Shown here: piece after piece, positions 15,414 through 21,363 of the stretch | How the letters are laid out: the number at the start of each line of letters is the position of its first letter | How positions within the stretch are numbered: the first letter of the stretch is position 1 | Source of the DNA: a virus | Strand: one strand, 5' to 3' | IMG/VR virus record: IMGVR_UViG_3300034374_002211 | Span: 1 to 44,949 of that record | DNA: 44,949 bases | Program-made: the position numbers and the translations under genes | The notes under the pieces: model-generated | The model's database searches: none | What the model was told of the DNA's origin: nothing | Seen by the model: the letters and a program-made list of their open reading frames with translations, nothing else

Positions 15414-15575
15414 TCATCTTGCCAATACCGAGGTTCCCCCATTCACCGACAAGCCGGACAATCCCTGCCAATTTCCCCGCCGATATATCGCGAAACAGTC
15501 GTTATTTTTATCTTTTCGGTGACAGATAAACATACCGTTTATTTTTCCCTGCCGGATATTGATGCCGTAAATCAT
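15414..15575 (-). CDS. Doubtful small protein, 53 aa
   Basis: From the ATG at 15575 (MIYGINIRQGKINGMFICHR) a 53-aa frame runs to a stop at 15414. GGTGG precedes the ATG at short distance. The frame continues upstream through a terminator, so the longer version is not expected. The sequence is basic with two cysteines and an Arg-Arg-Gly-Asn-Trp stretch, and no family is recognised. It may equally be chance; without it, 15168-15650 holds no gene. Confidence 0.3.
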   Translation of the reverse strand: MIYGINIRQGKINGMFICHRKDKNNDCFAIYRRGNWQGLSGLSVNGGTSVLAR

Positions 15576-15649
15576 AGCACCACCCGAACACACGGCCCGC
15601 CAGTTTATCCCGCAAAAACAAACCCGTTGGTTATTTTGTAACGATTGGC

Positions 15650-15685
15650 AAAAAAAGAACCCCGCCGGACTAGCCAAACGGGGTT
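15650..15685 (-). terminator. Rho-independent terminator of the DUF932 operon
   Basis: AACCCCG (15658-15664) pairs with CGGGGTT (15679-15685) around a 14-base loop. On the minus strand the stem is followed, one base later, by a run of about six T. It lies 28 bases beyond the stop of the 90-aa gene and closes the leftward early transcript before the non-coding region. Confidence 0.8.
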
Positions 15686-15713
15686 AAGGTTGGGAGGATC
15701 TCGCGCCGCGTTT

Positions 15714-15986
15714 TTACGCAGTCAATCCGATTTTGATGTCGTCCACTGTTTCGTCACGGGCTGGATCACCCTCTACATTGTCACCGAAAGCCTCGCGAAT
15801 GCTTTGTTTGATTTGCTGGCCAGCCGCAATGAAAAGCTTGATCTCAAAGCGTCCGCCCCGTTGATCTGTCCCGTGAAGCTTGAACACGTCAAAGCCGCCG
15901 TGCTTCACCCGTACTGCTTCAATCTCAACATCGCGATCATAATATTTGCGGGCATTGTCCTGATCTGCGTAAATATTGATTTCCAT
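15714..15986 (-). CDS. Hypothetical protein, 90 aa
   Basis: A 90-aa acidic protein starting MEINIYADQDNARKYYDRDV, with a central beta-like part (VKHGGFDVFKLHGTDQRGGR) and a C-terminal helix and acidic tail. The frame extends upstream, but the ATG at 15986 follows the leader AAGGAAGGGACCGAAC shared with the next gene upstream and is preferred. It is the last gene before the terminator at 15.65 kb. No family recognised. Small acidic early proteins of phages are often inhibitors or modifiers of host enzymes, but nothing here specifies a target. Confidence 0.6.
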   Translation of the reverse strand: MEINIYADQDNARKYYDRDVEIEAVRVKHGGFDVFKLHGTDQRGGRFEIKLFIAAGQQIKQSIREAFGDNVEGDPARDETVDDIKIGLTA

Positions 15987-16005
15987 TTGTTCGGTCCCTT
16001 CCTTA
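15984..16005 (-). repeat. Shared translational leader, copy 1
   Basis: A 22-bp block ending in the ATG of the 90-aa gene is identical to 16366-16387, before the 121-aa gene. It contains AAGGAAGG and GGGACCGAAC. A shorter version, GGGACCGAAC plus three bases, precedes the Gp88-like gene at 18835. It may be a duplicated initiation region or a common translational control site. Confidence 0.75.
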
Positions 16006-16368
16006 CTCGTTGGTTTCAATAGTTGGCAAAACGTGATGAAAAAGGTTGTTGGGTACATAATCCAATGTTTCCTCGTCTATCGCCCAGCCGTTTTCCTCTT
16101 CAACACAAGATACAGATAACGCACCATCAAAGCCGCCATCAGCACATCCAGTTGTCCACTCCGGAGTATTGCCCAGATGAATAGCTACCTCATAACCGCG
16201 ACAAGATACATAAACAGAACCAAATTCAGGGTCAAAAAGAAGTTCTACACCCTCGAATAATTCCCCGCCTATTAGATTTGAAAAGCCGCTTTTGGTAAAA
16301 GCAACCTCTACCTGCCTGTCGACTGGCGCATATTTTCTGCCTGTTTCTAACATTTCTAAACCATTCAT
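16003..16368 (-). CDS. Hypothetical acidic protein, 121 aa
   Basis: A 121-aa acidic protein (MNGLEMLETGRKYAPVDRQV) with predicted beta structure: VEVAFTKSGFSNLIGGELFE, then LLFDPEFGSVYVSCRGYEVA and a C-terminal EEENGWAIDEETLDYVPNN stretch. Three cysteines are scattered and no metal site is obvious. It starts with the same 22-bp leader as the next gene, suggesting coordinated control or a duplicated leader. I do not recognise the family. It lies between a winged-helix candidate and the 90-aa gene in the DUF932 operon. Confidence 0.6.
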   Translation of the reverse strand: MNGLEMLETGRKYAPVDRQVEVAFTKSGFSNLIGGELFEGVELLFDPEFGSVYVSCRGYEVAIHLGNTPEWTTGCADGGFDGALSVSCVEEENGWAIDEETLDYVPNNLFHHVLPTIETNE

Positions 16369-16387
16369 TTGTTCGGTCCCTTCCTTA
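16366..16387 (-). repeat. Shared translational leader, copy 2
   Basis: Identical over 22 bp to 15984-16005 and likewise ending in the ATG of its gene. The identity stops just upstream (TATT versus CTCG on the plus strand), so only the initiation region is shared and the coding parts are unrelated. Confidence 0.75.
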
Positions 16388-16442
16388 TTTGGGGTTGTGT
16401 GAGGCGGGCAAACAACGCACCCGCCCCACTGTTTTATCTGCT

Positions 16443-16847
16443 CTACGCGGATTTGACAAGCCGGTAAAGCTTACGGTAGCCTTTGCGGCCATTGCCCACA
16501 TGTCCGATGTCGCGCTTTTCCAATACGAACCCGTGATGCACGGTAAGGTCGTTCAGGTACTGGACAACAGTGCTTCGCTTCACGTCCACCAGTCCGGCAA
16601 TCGTTGGGATTGCAAAGAACCGCGAACCGGACAAAAGCTCGATCACCCGTTTATGGCCCGCGCCGATCTTTTTATTGGCAACAACACGCGCCCGCTGCGG
16701 CTCCGATTTTAACGCGGGGAATTCCTGTTGAAAGCGTTCAAGTAACCGCTGGCGTTCGTTGGCCCGTATTTCGGACTCGAATTCATTGGTCAGTTTTGCA
16801 AACTTGTTGATCAGTTCTGCGGGGATTTCAAAGTTTTTCGTTGTCAT
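16443..16847 (-). CDS. Putative winged-helix DNA-binding regulator
   Basis: A 134-aa protein. The N-terminal 55 residues form a charged helix (ELINKFAKLTNEFESEIRAN). The C-terminal part looks like a winged helix: HKRVIELLSGSRFFAIPTIA, then GLVDVKRSTVVQYLNDLTVH as the recognition part and a wing ending in KLYRLVKSA. This would suit a phage transcription regulator acting as a dimer through the N-terminal helix. It lies between DUF932 and the small acidic genes. Its target is unknown; the inverted repeats at 15.1 and 21.5 kb are candidates. Confidence 0.55.
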   Translation of the reverse strand: MTTKNFEIPAELINKFAKLTNEFESEIRANERQRLLERFQQEFPALKSEPQRARVVANKKIGAGHKRVIELLSGSRFFAIPTIAGLVDVKRSTVVQYLNDLTVHHGFVLEKRDIGHVGNGRKGYRKLYRLVKSA

Positions 16848-16883
16848 GTTTCAAGTCTTTCTGCCCATCGGGCCTTAGTTGTG

Positions 16884-16964
16884 TCAGCCAAAAACGGCCA
16901 ATATGATCAAGATCAAAAAGATAATCCAGACCACTTTAAAAAGGTTGGCGATAAATTCAGTCAC
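16884..16964 (-). CDS. Single-membrane-helix micropeptide (GTG start)
   Basis: A 26-aa frame starting at a GTG whose last two bases are the first two of the DUF932 stop (GTGA). The product, VTEFIANLFKVVWIIFLILI followed by ILAVFG, is an almost pure membrane helix with a short polar N-terminus. The stop/start overlap and uninterrupted hydrophobic stretch argue for a real product, but it has no independent SD, and a chance T-rich stretch could give the same. It may be a membrane-acting toxin-like or superinfection peptide; inference only. Confidence 0.4.
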   Translation of the reverse strand: MTEFIANLFKVVWIIFLILIILAVFG

Positions 16965-17986
16965 GCGGCCATCCCTTCCAAATACTGCCAAGTAGGAGAT
17001 TCAAGAACACTCCGAACCTTGTCATTACGCTGTCGCTGGACCATGTGAACGGTTCCCGTCTTTTTGCCGGTCTGGCGTTCGACACCATCTTCACCGGTCC
17101 AAGTTTCGTTCGTATGGGTTGCCCAGTGTGTGAGGGCATTGTAACCGGCCCACAACGTCAGGCCCAGTTCGTCCCGTTCTTCGTTGAACCGATGCAAAAG
17201 ATAGTTCATCAGCCGTTCGTTGACGGGGTTGGCGTGGCCAAGTTCTGCCGCCTTGCCCGCCTTACGACAAACAGTCTCCGATAAAATCTGTGCAAAGTTC
17301 TCCGGAGTAAGCGGAGTTTCTGCCCACTTGGTCATCTGGTCCCGATTGCTGGTCCACATATCCAAACCCATCTCTGCCTTGCCCATCAAAGCTTCCGGCG
17401 ACAAGTTGGCCGTGTGTTTGCGCTTTTGGTGATATGCCTTCTGGCCACCAAAAACAAGCGTGTTGCGACACAGGTCACGATACGCCCCGCTGAATATCTG
17501 GAAAGCCCACGACATGTCTATTGAGTTAAAGACATCCATTCGGCACCGGACGTTGTCGGCCCCGTTCTTTACGGTTGCCTGTAGGTCGTTAAAGTAAACG
17601 GTTCTGTGAGCGCGTAGACCGTCATCATAGATTCGGTCCACAACGGTCAAGTCACCCTGCGGCAAGCTGGACTGTGCAAGCATCTCCGCCTGAGTTCGAA
17701 ACAGTCTATCGTGTGGGACCAAATTGTAGGTCTTACCAATTGGACGGGTATTCAATACCTCACCGGTCTCTGTATTCATCAAAGCCGAAAAGTTGGGCAT
17801 CGGCTCCGGTTCGCTGTACTCTTGGCCAAGCGGGTCATTAAAGATTCGCCGCGCTTCAATCGGCACCCGCCGGACTGCACCCATCTCTGTAAACAGACTG
17901 CAATCTGCGGGGTTCTTATGTGTAAATTCCCAGTTGCCTTTACCGGCAAGCTGGCGACGTTCGTTTGTTTCGATTACGTCAAACAT
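16961..17986 (-). CDS. DUF932 family protein
   Basis: A 341-aa protein of the DUF932 / phage-plasmid-like family (TIGR03299 type). Typical stretches are EPMPNFSALMNTETGEVLNT, IGKTYNLVPHDRLFRTQAEM, and a central NVRCRMDVFNSIDMSWAFQI with GAYRDLCRNTLVFGG. Members occur on phages and plasmids close to early or replication genes; their function is not established. GAAAGGAAAGAAAG precedes the ATG. It is the first gene after the promoter at 18.04 kb and should be the most expressed product of this early operon. Confidence 0.82.
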   Translation of the reverse strand: MFDVIETNERRQLAGKGNWEFTHKNPADCSLFTEMGAVRRVPIEARRIFNDPLGQEYSEPEPMPNFSALMNTETGEVLNTRPIGKTYNLVPHDRLFRTQAEMLAQSSLPQGDLTVVDRIYDDGLRAHRTVYFNDLQATVKNGADNVRCRMDVFNSIDMSWAFQIFSGAYRDLCRNTLVFGGQKAYHQKRKHTANLSPEALMGKAEMGLDMWTSNRDQMTKWAETPLTPENFAQILSETVCRKAGKAAELGHANPVNERLMNYLLHRFNEERDELGLTLWAGYNALTHWATHTNETWTGEDGVERQTGKKTGTVHMVQRQRNDKVRSVLESPTWQYLEGMAA

Positions 17987-18036
17987 GTCTTTCTTTCCTT
18001 TCGTTGTCCGGCACCCCCAGCGGGTCCGGTCATTTA

Positions 18037-18064
18037 TTTATACACCAAAAAAACAACAGTTGAA
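18037..18064 (-). promoter_or_regulatory. Putative promoter for the DUF932 operon
   Basis: On the minus strand TTCAAC (18064-18059) and TATAAA (18042-18037) are 16 bases apart, about 50 bases upstream of the DUF932 start. The -35 is imperfect. It follows directly on the terminator at 18.07-18.13 kb, as at two other places in this genome. Confidence 0.5.
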
Positions 18065-18073
18065 CCCCCAGAC

Positions 18074-18127
18074 AAAAAAAAAGATAAAAAAAAATGGGTG
18101 GCTGGCCCCATCGACTCGCCGCCACCC
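18074..18127 (-). terminator. Rho-independent terminator after the Gp88-like gene
   Basis: GGGTGGC (18096-18102) pairs with GCCACCC (18121-18127); the loop is 18 bases. On the minus strand it is followed by two runs of nine T separated by three bases. The rest of the 234-base gap 17987-18220 is C-rich and shows no gene. Confidence 0.72.
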
Positions 18128-18220
18128 GTGATCATCCCGTCACCCCGCCCCCGAACAAACAGACGGAAACATCCAGACGATCCCCAAAACAAGCGCAAAG
18201 CTTTACACTGACATTTTTTT

Positions 18221-18835
18221 TCATTTTACCGCCTCGACAATTGTTTGAACCCCGTTGCCGATAGTATAGCAAAGCAAACAATCGCGGCATTTTTGCCCCG
18301 TGCAGTTCTGTTTAATTCCTTTAAAGTGCTTTTCCACATTGTTGAACGTACGGTCAAAGAATTCAGGCGGGGATTGCATAACGCGATTGATGGTCGGGTT
18401 GCTGTAAATAAGAACAAGGTTCGCTGGTTTTTCCCGCTGGCTGTAAAACTTGCGGACAATATCTTTGCGCTTAGTCCACAACGCAAACGAACAATGCGGA
18501 TTGTGCAGGGTTATGTTGTGCAAATTTTCAAGGTGTGTTTCGTTAATCAATTCCCCGTGCGCGGAAAACCTAAAGAAAGCGTCCAGTATTGTTGGCAACA
18601 TATGTTCTGGAATTAATCCGCCGGACAGCATGTCGCTGTTGTGTTGCCAAGCCGGAGCGCAGTTTTTGCGAAGCCCGTTCAACATCTCGACACTGTAACA
18701 TTTTGTGCAGATTAAATCTTTCTTTTTGCTGTTGTACATTTTGACGCAAAACGGATTCGTCAAGGTGTTTGTGCTTATTGCGCGAAGCCCGTCAAGCTTG
18801 CCGGACATTTTTGAGATTTTAATAACGCTGTTCAT
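18221..18835 (-). CDS. Gp88-family phage protein
   Basis: A 204-aa protein resembling the phage Gene product 88 family. Matching stretches are NPFCVKMYNSKKKDLICTKC, a following CYSVEMLNGLRKN, then THLENLHNITLHNPHCSFAL, WTKRKDIVRKF and ANLVLIYSNPTINR. Cysteines occur as CTKCYS and as a C-terminal CTGQKCRDCLLC cluster, enough for an iron-sulfur or zinc site. Function of the family is not known. The ATG at 18835 is chosen because GGGACCGAAC, the leader seen before two other genes, precedes it; the frame extends 22 codons upstream. It is the last gene before the 18.1-kb terminator. Confidence 0.78.
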   Translation of the reverse strand: MNSVIKISKMSGKLDGLRAISTNTLTNPFCVKMYNSKKKDLICTKCYSVEMLNGLRKNCAPAWQHNSDMLSGGLIPEHMLPTILDAFFRFSAHGELINETHLENLHNITLHNPHCSFALWTKRKDIVRKFYSQREKPANLVLIYSNPTINRVMQSPPEFFDRTFNNVEKHFKGIKQNCTGQKCRDCLLCYTIGNGVQTIVEAVK

Positions 18836-18875
18836 CGGTTCGGTCCCCGTTGTTGTGTGTATGTGTTCGGGAACC

Positions 18876-19061
18876 TTACGGATAATAGCCGGTATGGTCA
18901 AGCTGAATTATTTTTTTACCTTGTTTTTTCAGCCAACACTCCGGACACCACAAAACTTGCTGTTCGTGAACCATTGCCGGTTCGCCGCATTTGTGGCATT
19001 CATAGTACGGATCAAGCGTGGTCTTGCGAGGCTTTTTGCTGACAATATTTTTGGCTGACAT
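18876..19061 (-). CDS. Zinc-ribbon small protein
   Basis: A 61-aa protein. A basic N-terminus (MSAKNIVSKKPRKTTLDPYY) precedes a zinc ribbon: ECHKCGEPAMVHEQQVLWCP followed by ECWLKK, that is CxxC, 15 residues, CxxC. Such ribbons in small early phage proteins usually bind nucleic acid or host transcription or translation factors. The frame extends upstream, but the ATG at 19061 gives the compact domain. A GCTGACA repeat overlaps the start codon. Partner unknown. Confidence 0.65.
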   Translation of the reverse strand: MSAKNIVSKKPRKTTLDPYYECHKCGEPAMVHEQQVLWCPECWLKKQGKKIIQLDHTGYYP

Positions 19062-19180
19062 TTTTTCCTCTTTAAAACTTTGGCAACCACAAGCGGCCTT
19101 CGTTAAACGCTGACAAAAATTTTGACAATTCTTCTCTTTCGCGCTGACAATTTTCACCGTTCCAGTCTTTGTCGCTGACA
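19038..19180. repeat. Cluster of five GCTGACA repeats flanked by A/T runs
   Basis: GCTGACA occurs at 19038, 19054, 19109, 19143 and 19174, each followed by AT-rich sequence; a related TTGACAATT lies at 19122. On the minus strand the consensus is AAwwTTGTCAGC. The word is read in three different codon frames within the two genes it crosses (GTC-AGC, TGT-CAG, TCA-GC), so the similarity is at DNA level rather than due to the protein. Confidence 0.75.
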
Positions 19181-19266
19181 ATTTTTTTAAGTCTCTTGGC
19201 ATTTTCAGTGACATTAACTAAGCGCGGATCGACATCATTTGTCGGGTATGGAATTGGTTTGTACAT
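19072..19266 (-). CDS. Hypothetical protein, 64 aa
   Basis: A 64-aa charged protein starting MYKPIPYPTNDVDPRLVNVT, mainly helical after residue 20, with NGENCQREREELSKFLSAFN and ending LWLPKF. One base separates it from the upstream stop (TGA-A-ATG). Four of the GCTGACA-type repeats lie in this gene and are translated in three frames. I do not recognise the protein. Confidence 0.6.
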   Translation of the reverse strand: MYKPIPYPTNDVDPRLVNVTENAKRLKKIVSDKDWNGENCQREREELSKFLSAFNEGRLWLPKF

Positions 19267-19267
19267 T

Positions 19268-19438
19268 TCAATTCACTCCAAAGTTCCACTCGACAAACTG
19301 TTCGCCAAGTTTTAATTCAGCTTGTATTTTGTTGTAAACCTCGACAGCCGATTCGCCGTGTTTGTCTGTCCACTCCTCGCGTGACATATCCAGCGCATCT
19401 TGTTCCATTTCGATTACCCAATCTTTTACCTTACCCAT
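19268..19438 (-). CDS. Hypothetical protein, 56 aa
   Basis: A 56-aa acidic, helical protein beginning MGKVKDWVIEMEQDALDMSR and ending VEWNFGVN. The start lies inside the end of the previous gene (ATGGGTAA overlap), and its stop is one base before the next ATG, so it fits exactly into the operon. The motif REEWTDKHGESAVEVYNKI resembles small conserved proteins of marine phages but I cannot name it. No metal or nucleotide site is visible. Confidence 0.65.
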   Translation of the reverse strand: MGKVKDWVIEMEQDALDMSREEWTDKHGESAVEVYNKIQAELKLGEQFVEWNFGVN

Positions 19439-19601
19439 TTTTCATCTCGTCCCACTGTTGGTTGATGTCTTGGCGAGTGTACGGACATAGCATGTACAAT
19501 TGCTGTAGTAGATTTGCCACATACTCTGCTGTGCTTTCGTCACCGTTGCAATCGCGCAAATCATCTTTTGCAATTTCGAAAAAGTCAATCTCGTCATCCA
19601 T
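19431..19601 (-). CDS. Hypothetical acidic protein, 56 aa
   Basis: A 56-aa acidic helical protein, MDDEIDFFEIAKDDLRDCNG then DESTAEYVANLLQQLYMLCP. Both ends overlap neighbouring genes by eight bases, which supports the call. Two cysteines are far apart. No family recognised; small acidic early proteins may mimic DNA or bind host enzymes, but this is only a possibility. Confidence 0.65.
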   Translation of the reverse strand: MDDEIDFFEIAKDDLRDCNGDESTAEYVANLLQQLYMLCPYTRQDINQQWDEMKNG

Positions 19602-19755
19602 TTTCTGTTTCCTGTTCTACTGTAATGTTACAGCCAACCATGTTGGTTTCATCCCAAATAGTATCAACGGCTTCCTCACGGGCCTCGTCCATGTTGTCCG
19701 CTTCTACTTCGATTCGGTGAGTCAAGTCAACCCACACTATCCACGTTTTACTCAT
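19594..19755 (-). CDS. Hypothetical protein, 53 aa
   Basis: A 53-aa protein starting MSKTWIVWVDLTHRIEVEAD with an N-terminal beta strand pair followed by a helix (NMDEAREEAVDTIWDE) and a strand (VGCNITVEQET). This strand-helix-strand plan is shared with the 59-aa product two genes upstream (YRVVLRDTVDYEVHVVATDP, then DDAVEKACES), suggesting two related copies. AAGGAG lies seven bases before the ATG at 19755; two earlier ATGs are less well placed. Confidence 0.65.
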   Translation of the reverse strand: MSKTWIVWVDLTHRIEVEADNMDEAREEAVDTIWDETNMVGCNITVEQETENG

Positions 19756-19903
19756 CGTCATTCTCCTTTGGATACCATACTTCCACATCACATTTGCAAT
19801 TGGGGCAGTGTAGCGCAGTCATCATTGAATAGGATTCATCCTCGTGGTCAATGTCGAAGTCACTGCCCCAAATAAGTTCTGTGTTACAGTTCCAGCAGTT
19901 CAT
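19748..19903 (-). CDS. Zinc-ribbon small protein, 51 aa
   Basis: A 51-aa protein, MNCWNCNTELIWGSDFDIDH, then SMMTALHCPNCKCDVEVWYP. Two CxxC knuckles about 27 residues apart, at the very N-terminus and before the last strand, form a zinc ribbon. Small proteins with MNCWxCxTELIWG are frequent in marine phages, with unknown targets. Its stop overlaps the following gene and its start overlaps the preceding one by four bases. Confidence 0.75.
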   Translation of the reverse strand: MNCWNCNTELIWGSDFDIDHEDESYSMMTALHCPNCKCDVEVWYPKENDDE

Positions 19904-20163
19904 GTGTCATTCTCTTCTGTCAGTATCCACCCATTTTGGGCAGAGTTTGTTTGCCAATTGTCGTTCACCCATATGCAATCATAAACTACACAGACAAACT
20001 TTCCTGTGTCCTCATCTGCCCATGCGTTCAGGTCAAACATCCTGTCACCTATCTTAACACCGAACCAATCCTCGTCACAACTGTCTGCCATAGCATCAAA
20101 CACAACTGTGTCATAATAGGCAGTCAGATAGCCACGTTCGTAATCTGTCAATTGCAAGGTCAT
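19900..20163 (-). CDS. Hypothetical acidic protein, 87 aa
   Basis: An 87-aa protein starting MTLQLTDYERGYLTAYYDTV, followed by DSCDEDWFGVKIGDRMFDLN and a beta-rich KFVCVVYDCIWVNDNWQTN region. The ATG at 20163 follows GGAGAT at good distance and overlaps the previous stop (ATGA-type). Acidic, with four cysteines or fewer and no clear metal site. Family not recognised. Confidence 0.65.
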   Translation of the reverse strand: MTLQLTDYERGYLTAYYDTVVFDAMADSCDEDWFGVKIGDRMFDLNAWADEDTGKFVCVVYDCIWVNDNWQTNSAQNGWILTEENDT

Positions 20164-20339
20164 TCGCTTATCTCCACTTCCAAGCATTCGAGTTCGCTGT
20201 TAGCATCGGACACAATGTGCATCTCGTCAAGAGAAGATTCACACGCCTTCTCTACGGCGTCATCTGGGTCGGTTGCAACAACGTGAACCTCGTAATCCAC
20301 AGTGTCACGCAAAACAACACGGTAAAGTTTCTCAGCCAT
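20160..20339 (-). CDS. Hypothetical protein, 59 aa
   Basis: A 59-aa protein starting MAEKLYRVVLRDTVDYEVHV with strand-strand-helix-strand layout (VVATDPDDAVEKACESSLDE, then a final CLEVEISE strand). It appears structurally related to the 53-aa product at 19.6-19.76 kb, which has the same order of elements. The upstream extension of the frame overlaps the 57-aa gene and is not used. Function unknown. Confidence 0.65.
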   Translation of the reverse strand: MAEKLYRVVLRDTVDYEVHVVATDPDDAVEKACESSLDEMHIVSDANSELECLEVEISE

Positions 20340-20505
20340 CTGTTTCGACTCCCAATTCTTTAAGCAGGGAATTGACACGGGACTGAAGAACACTGATTGC
20401 AGTGTGGATGTGACCCGTGTCGTGGGGTTGCAACATGCTGTCAAGATGGTCTATCTCGTCCAGCAAAACGCTGATGTGCGTTATCAAGCTTTGTCTGTCT
20501 CGCAT
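20332..20505 (-). CDS. Hypothetical helical protein, 57 aa
   Basis: A 57-aa protein, MRDRQSLITHISVLLDEIDH then a second helix HTAISVLQSRVNSLLKELGV. It looks like a helical hairpin, perhaps a dimer. The stop overlaps the next start by eight bases, and its start is one base after the preceding stop. No family recognised. Confidence 0.6.
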   Translation of the reverse strand: MRDRQSLITHISVLLDEIDHLDSMLQPHDTGHIHTAISVLQSRVNSLLKELGVETDG

Positions 20506-20506
20506 T

Positions 20507-20782
20507 TTACGGCCTCAAATTAAATTCGTTGGCGAACCTGCTGACGGTGCATTCAAGTTCTTGCAAATCATATGCAGACACATATTTGATACCACCATTG
20601 TCAGGATACAGGGCTATGTCAAGTATCTCATCAAGCTGTTTGTAGATTTGATGTATCACAAGCTTTTGCTCGTCTGTGAGTTTGTCAAACGCAGTTTGGC
20701 GTTGCTTTCGTTCTTGTTCGCGGAATTTTGCCCAATACGCCATGCGTTCTTTGTCTGTCATGTCTTTAAGTTCTTTTTTCAT
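20507..20782 (-). CDS. Hypothetical helical protein, 91 aa
   Basis: A 91-aa helical, charged protein: MKKELKDMTDKERMAYWAKF, then QTAFDKLTDEQKLVIHQIYK and a C-terminal AYDLQELECTVSRFANEFN. I place the start at 20782 because a promoter -10 would lie at 20818-20823 and AAGGG precedes the ATG; a start at 20815 is possible. First gene of the leftward cluster that ends at the 18.1-kb terminator. Function unknown. Confidence 0.65.
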   Translation of the reverse strand: MKKELKDMTDKERMAYWAKFREQERKQRQTAFDKLTDEQKLVIHQIYKQLDEILDIALYPDNGGIKYVSAYDLQELECTVSRFANEFNLRP

Positions 20783-20817
20783 CTTCTTTAACCCTTCAGG
20801 TTTGTTTCGATACATAA

Positions 20818-20846
20818 GCCATATCGGAAACAAATGGGGGTGTCAA
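20818..20846 (-). promoter_or_regulatory. Putative promoter after the 20.86-kb terminator
   Basis: TTGACA (20846-20841, minus strand) is followed after 17 bases by TATGGC (20823-20818), a weak -10. It begins where the T tract of the terminator ends, the same terminator-then-promoter layout as at 3.4 and 18.1 kb. It would drive the small-gene cluster 20.8-18.2 kb. Confidence 0.5.
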
Positions 20847-20888
20847 CACAAAAAAGAAAAAGGGGCCAAGATTTCTCCCAGCCCCTTT
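20846..20888 (-). terminator. Rho-independent terminator of the first early genes
   Basis: AAAGGGGC (20859-20866) pairs with GCCCCTTT (20881-20888) around a 14-base loop; on the minus strand TTTTTCTTTTTT-type sequence follows. It lies 23 bases after the stop of the 87-aa gene. Confidence 0.8.
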
Positions 20889-20911
20889 CCCACACAACAA
20901 CGAAAGGTACC

Positions 20912-21175
20912 CTACGGCGTTACCTCATAGGGTATGCAAAGCTTTAACACGGCCTTTCGGTTCGTGTCAAGCCACTTTTTGCAGTCCGATTCATTTTTTC
21001 CGACAAACAGTGTGACCCATTTGGCATAGTCCACACAATCACGCTTCTTCACAGACTCGCGATCTGTTTCTCCGATTCGGACTGACGACAACGGTGCAAC
21101 AACTTCCCACCGCCACCGATTCGAAATAATGGGAAGCAAATCATTGCCCCGCCTATCTTTAAAACAGCGTATCAT
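20912..21175 (-). CDS. Hypothetical protein, 87 aa
   Basis: An 87-aa basic protein, MIRCFKDRRGNDLLPIISNR, then RWRWEVVAPLSSVRIGETDR and a C-terminal VTLFVGKNESDCKKWLDTNR. Four or so cysteines and an Arg/Trp-rich centre are visible but no known fold. The start overlaps the stop of the ribbon-helix-helix candidate by four bases. It is followed by a strong terminator, so it ends the first leftward transcript. Confidence 0.65.
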   Translation of the reverse strand: MIRCFKDRRGNDLLPIISNRWRWEVVAPLSSVRIGETDRESVKKRDCVDYAKWVTLFVGKNESDCKKWLDTNRKAVLKLCIPYEVTP

Positions 21176-21363
21176 TCTTGCTCCTCTTCCAAAGCTTCCA
21201 AGTAGATATCTATAGCCTCCCTGATCAAATCAGCCACCGCTACTTGTTCTCGTGATTTCTTTTGCATATCGTGTGCATATTTTGAAAGTTTGTTGTACTG
21301 TTCTTCTTTCATCAAAAGATTGTACGTCTTTGTAGGCTCAAGTATCTTGTTTGGTCTTGGCAT
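21172..21363 (-). CDS. Ribbon-helix-helix-like regulator candidate
   Basis: A 63-aa protein. TKTYNLLMKEEQYNKLSKYA gives a strand then first helix, and REQVAVADLIREAIDIYLEA a second helix, the order of CopG/MetJ-type ribbon-helix-helix dimers. Size and early position next to a divergent promoter region suit an autoregulator. The operator could be the GTCAAC/GTTGAC repeats at 21.54-21.57 kb or the 15.2-kb iterons. The family call is from pattern only. Confidence 0.6.
   Translation of the reverse strand: MPRPNKILEPTKTYNLLMKEEQYNKLSKYAHDMQKKSREQVAVADLIREAIDIYLEALEEEQE

Noticed and set aside
17711-18211. Plus-strand 166-aa frame
   Set aside because: Runs antisense over DUF932 and through a terminator; the C-terminal part is a translated poly-A and C-rich stretch.
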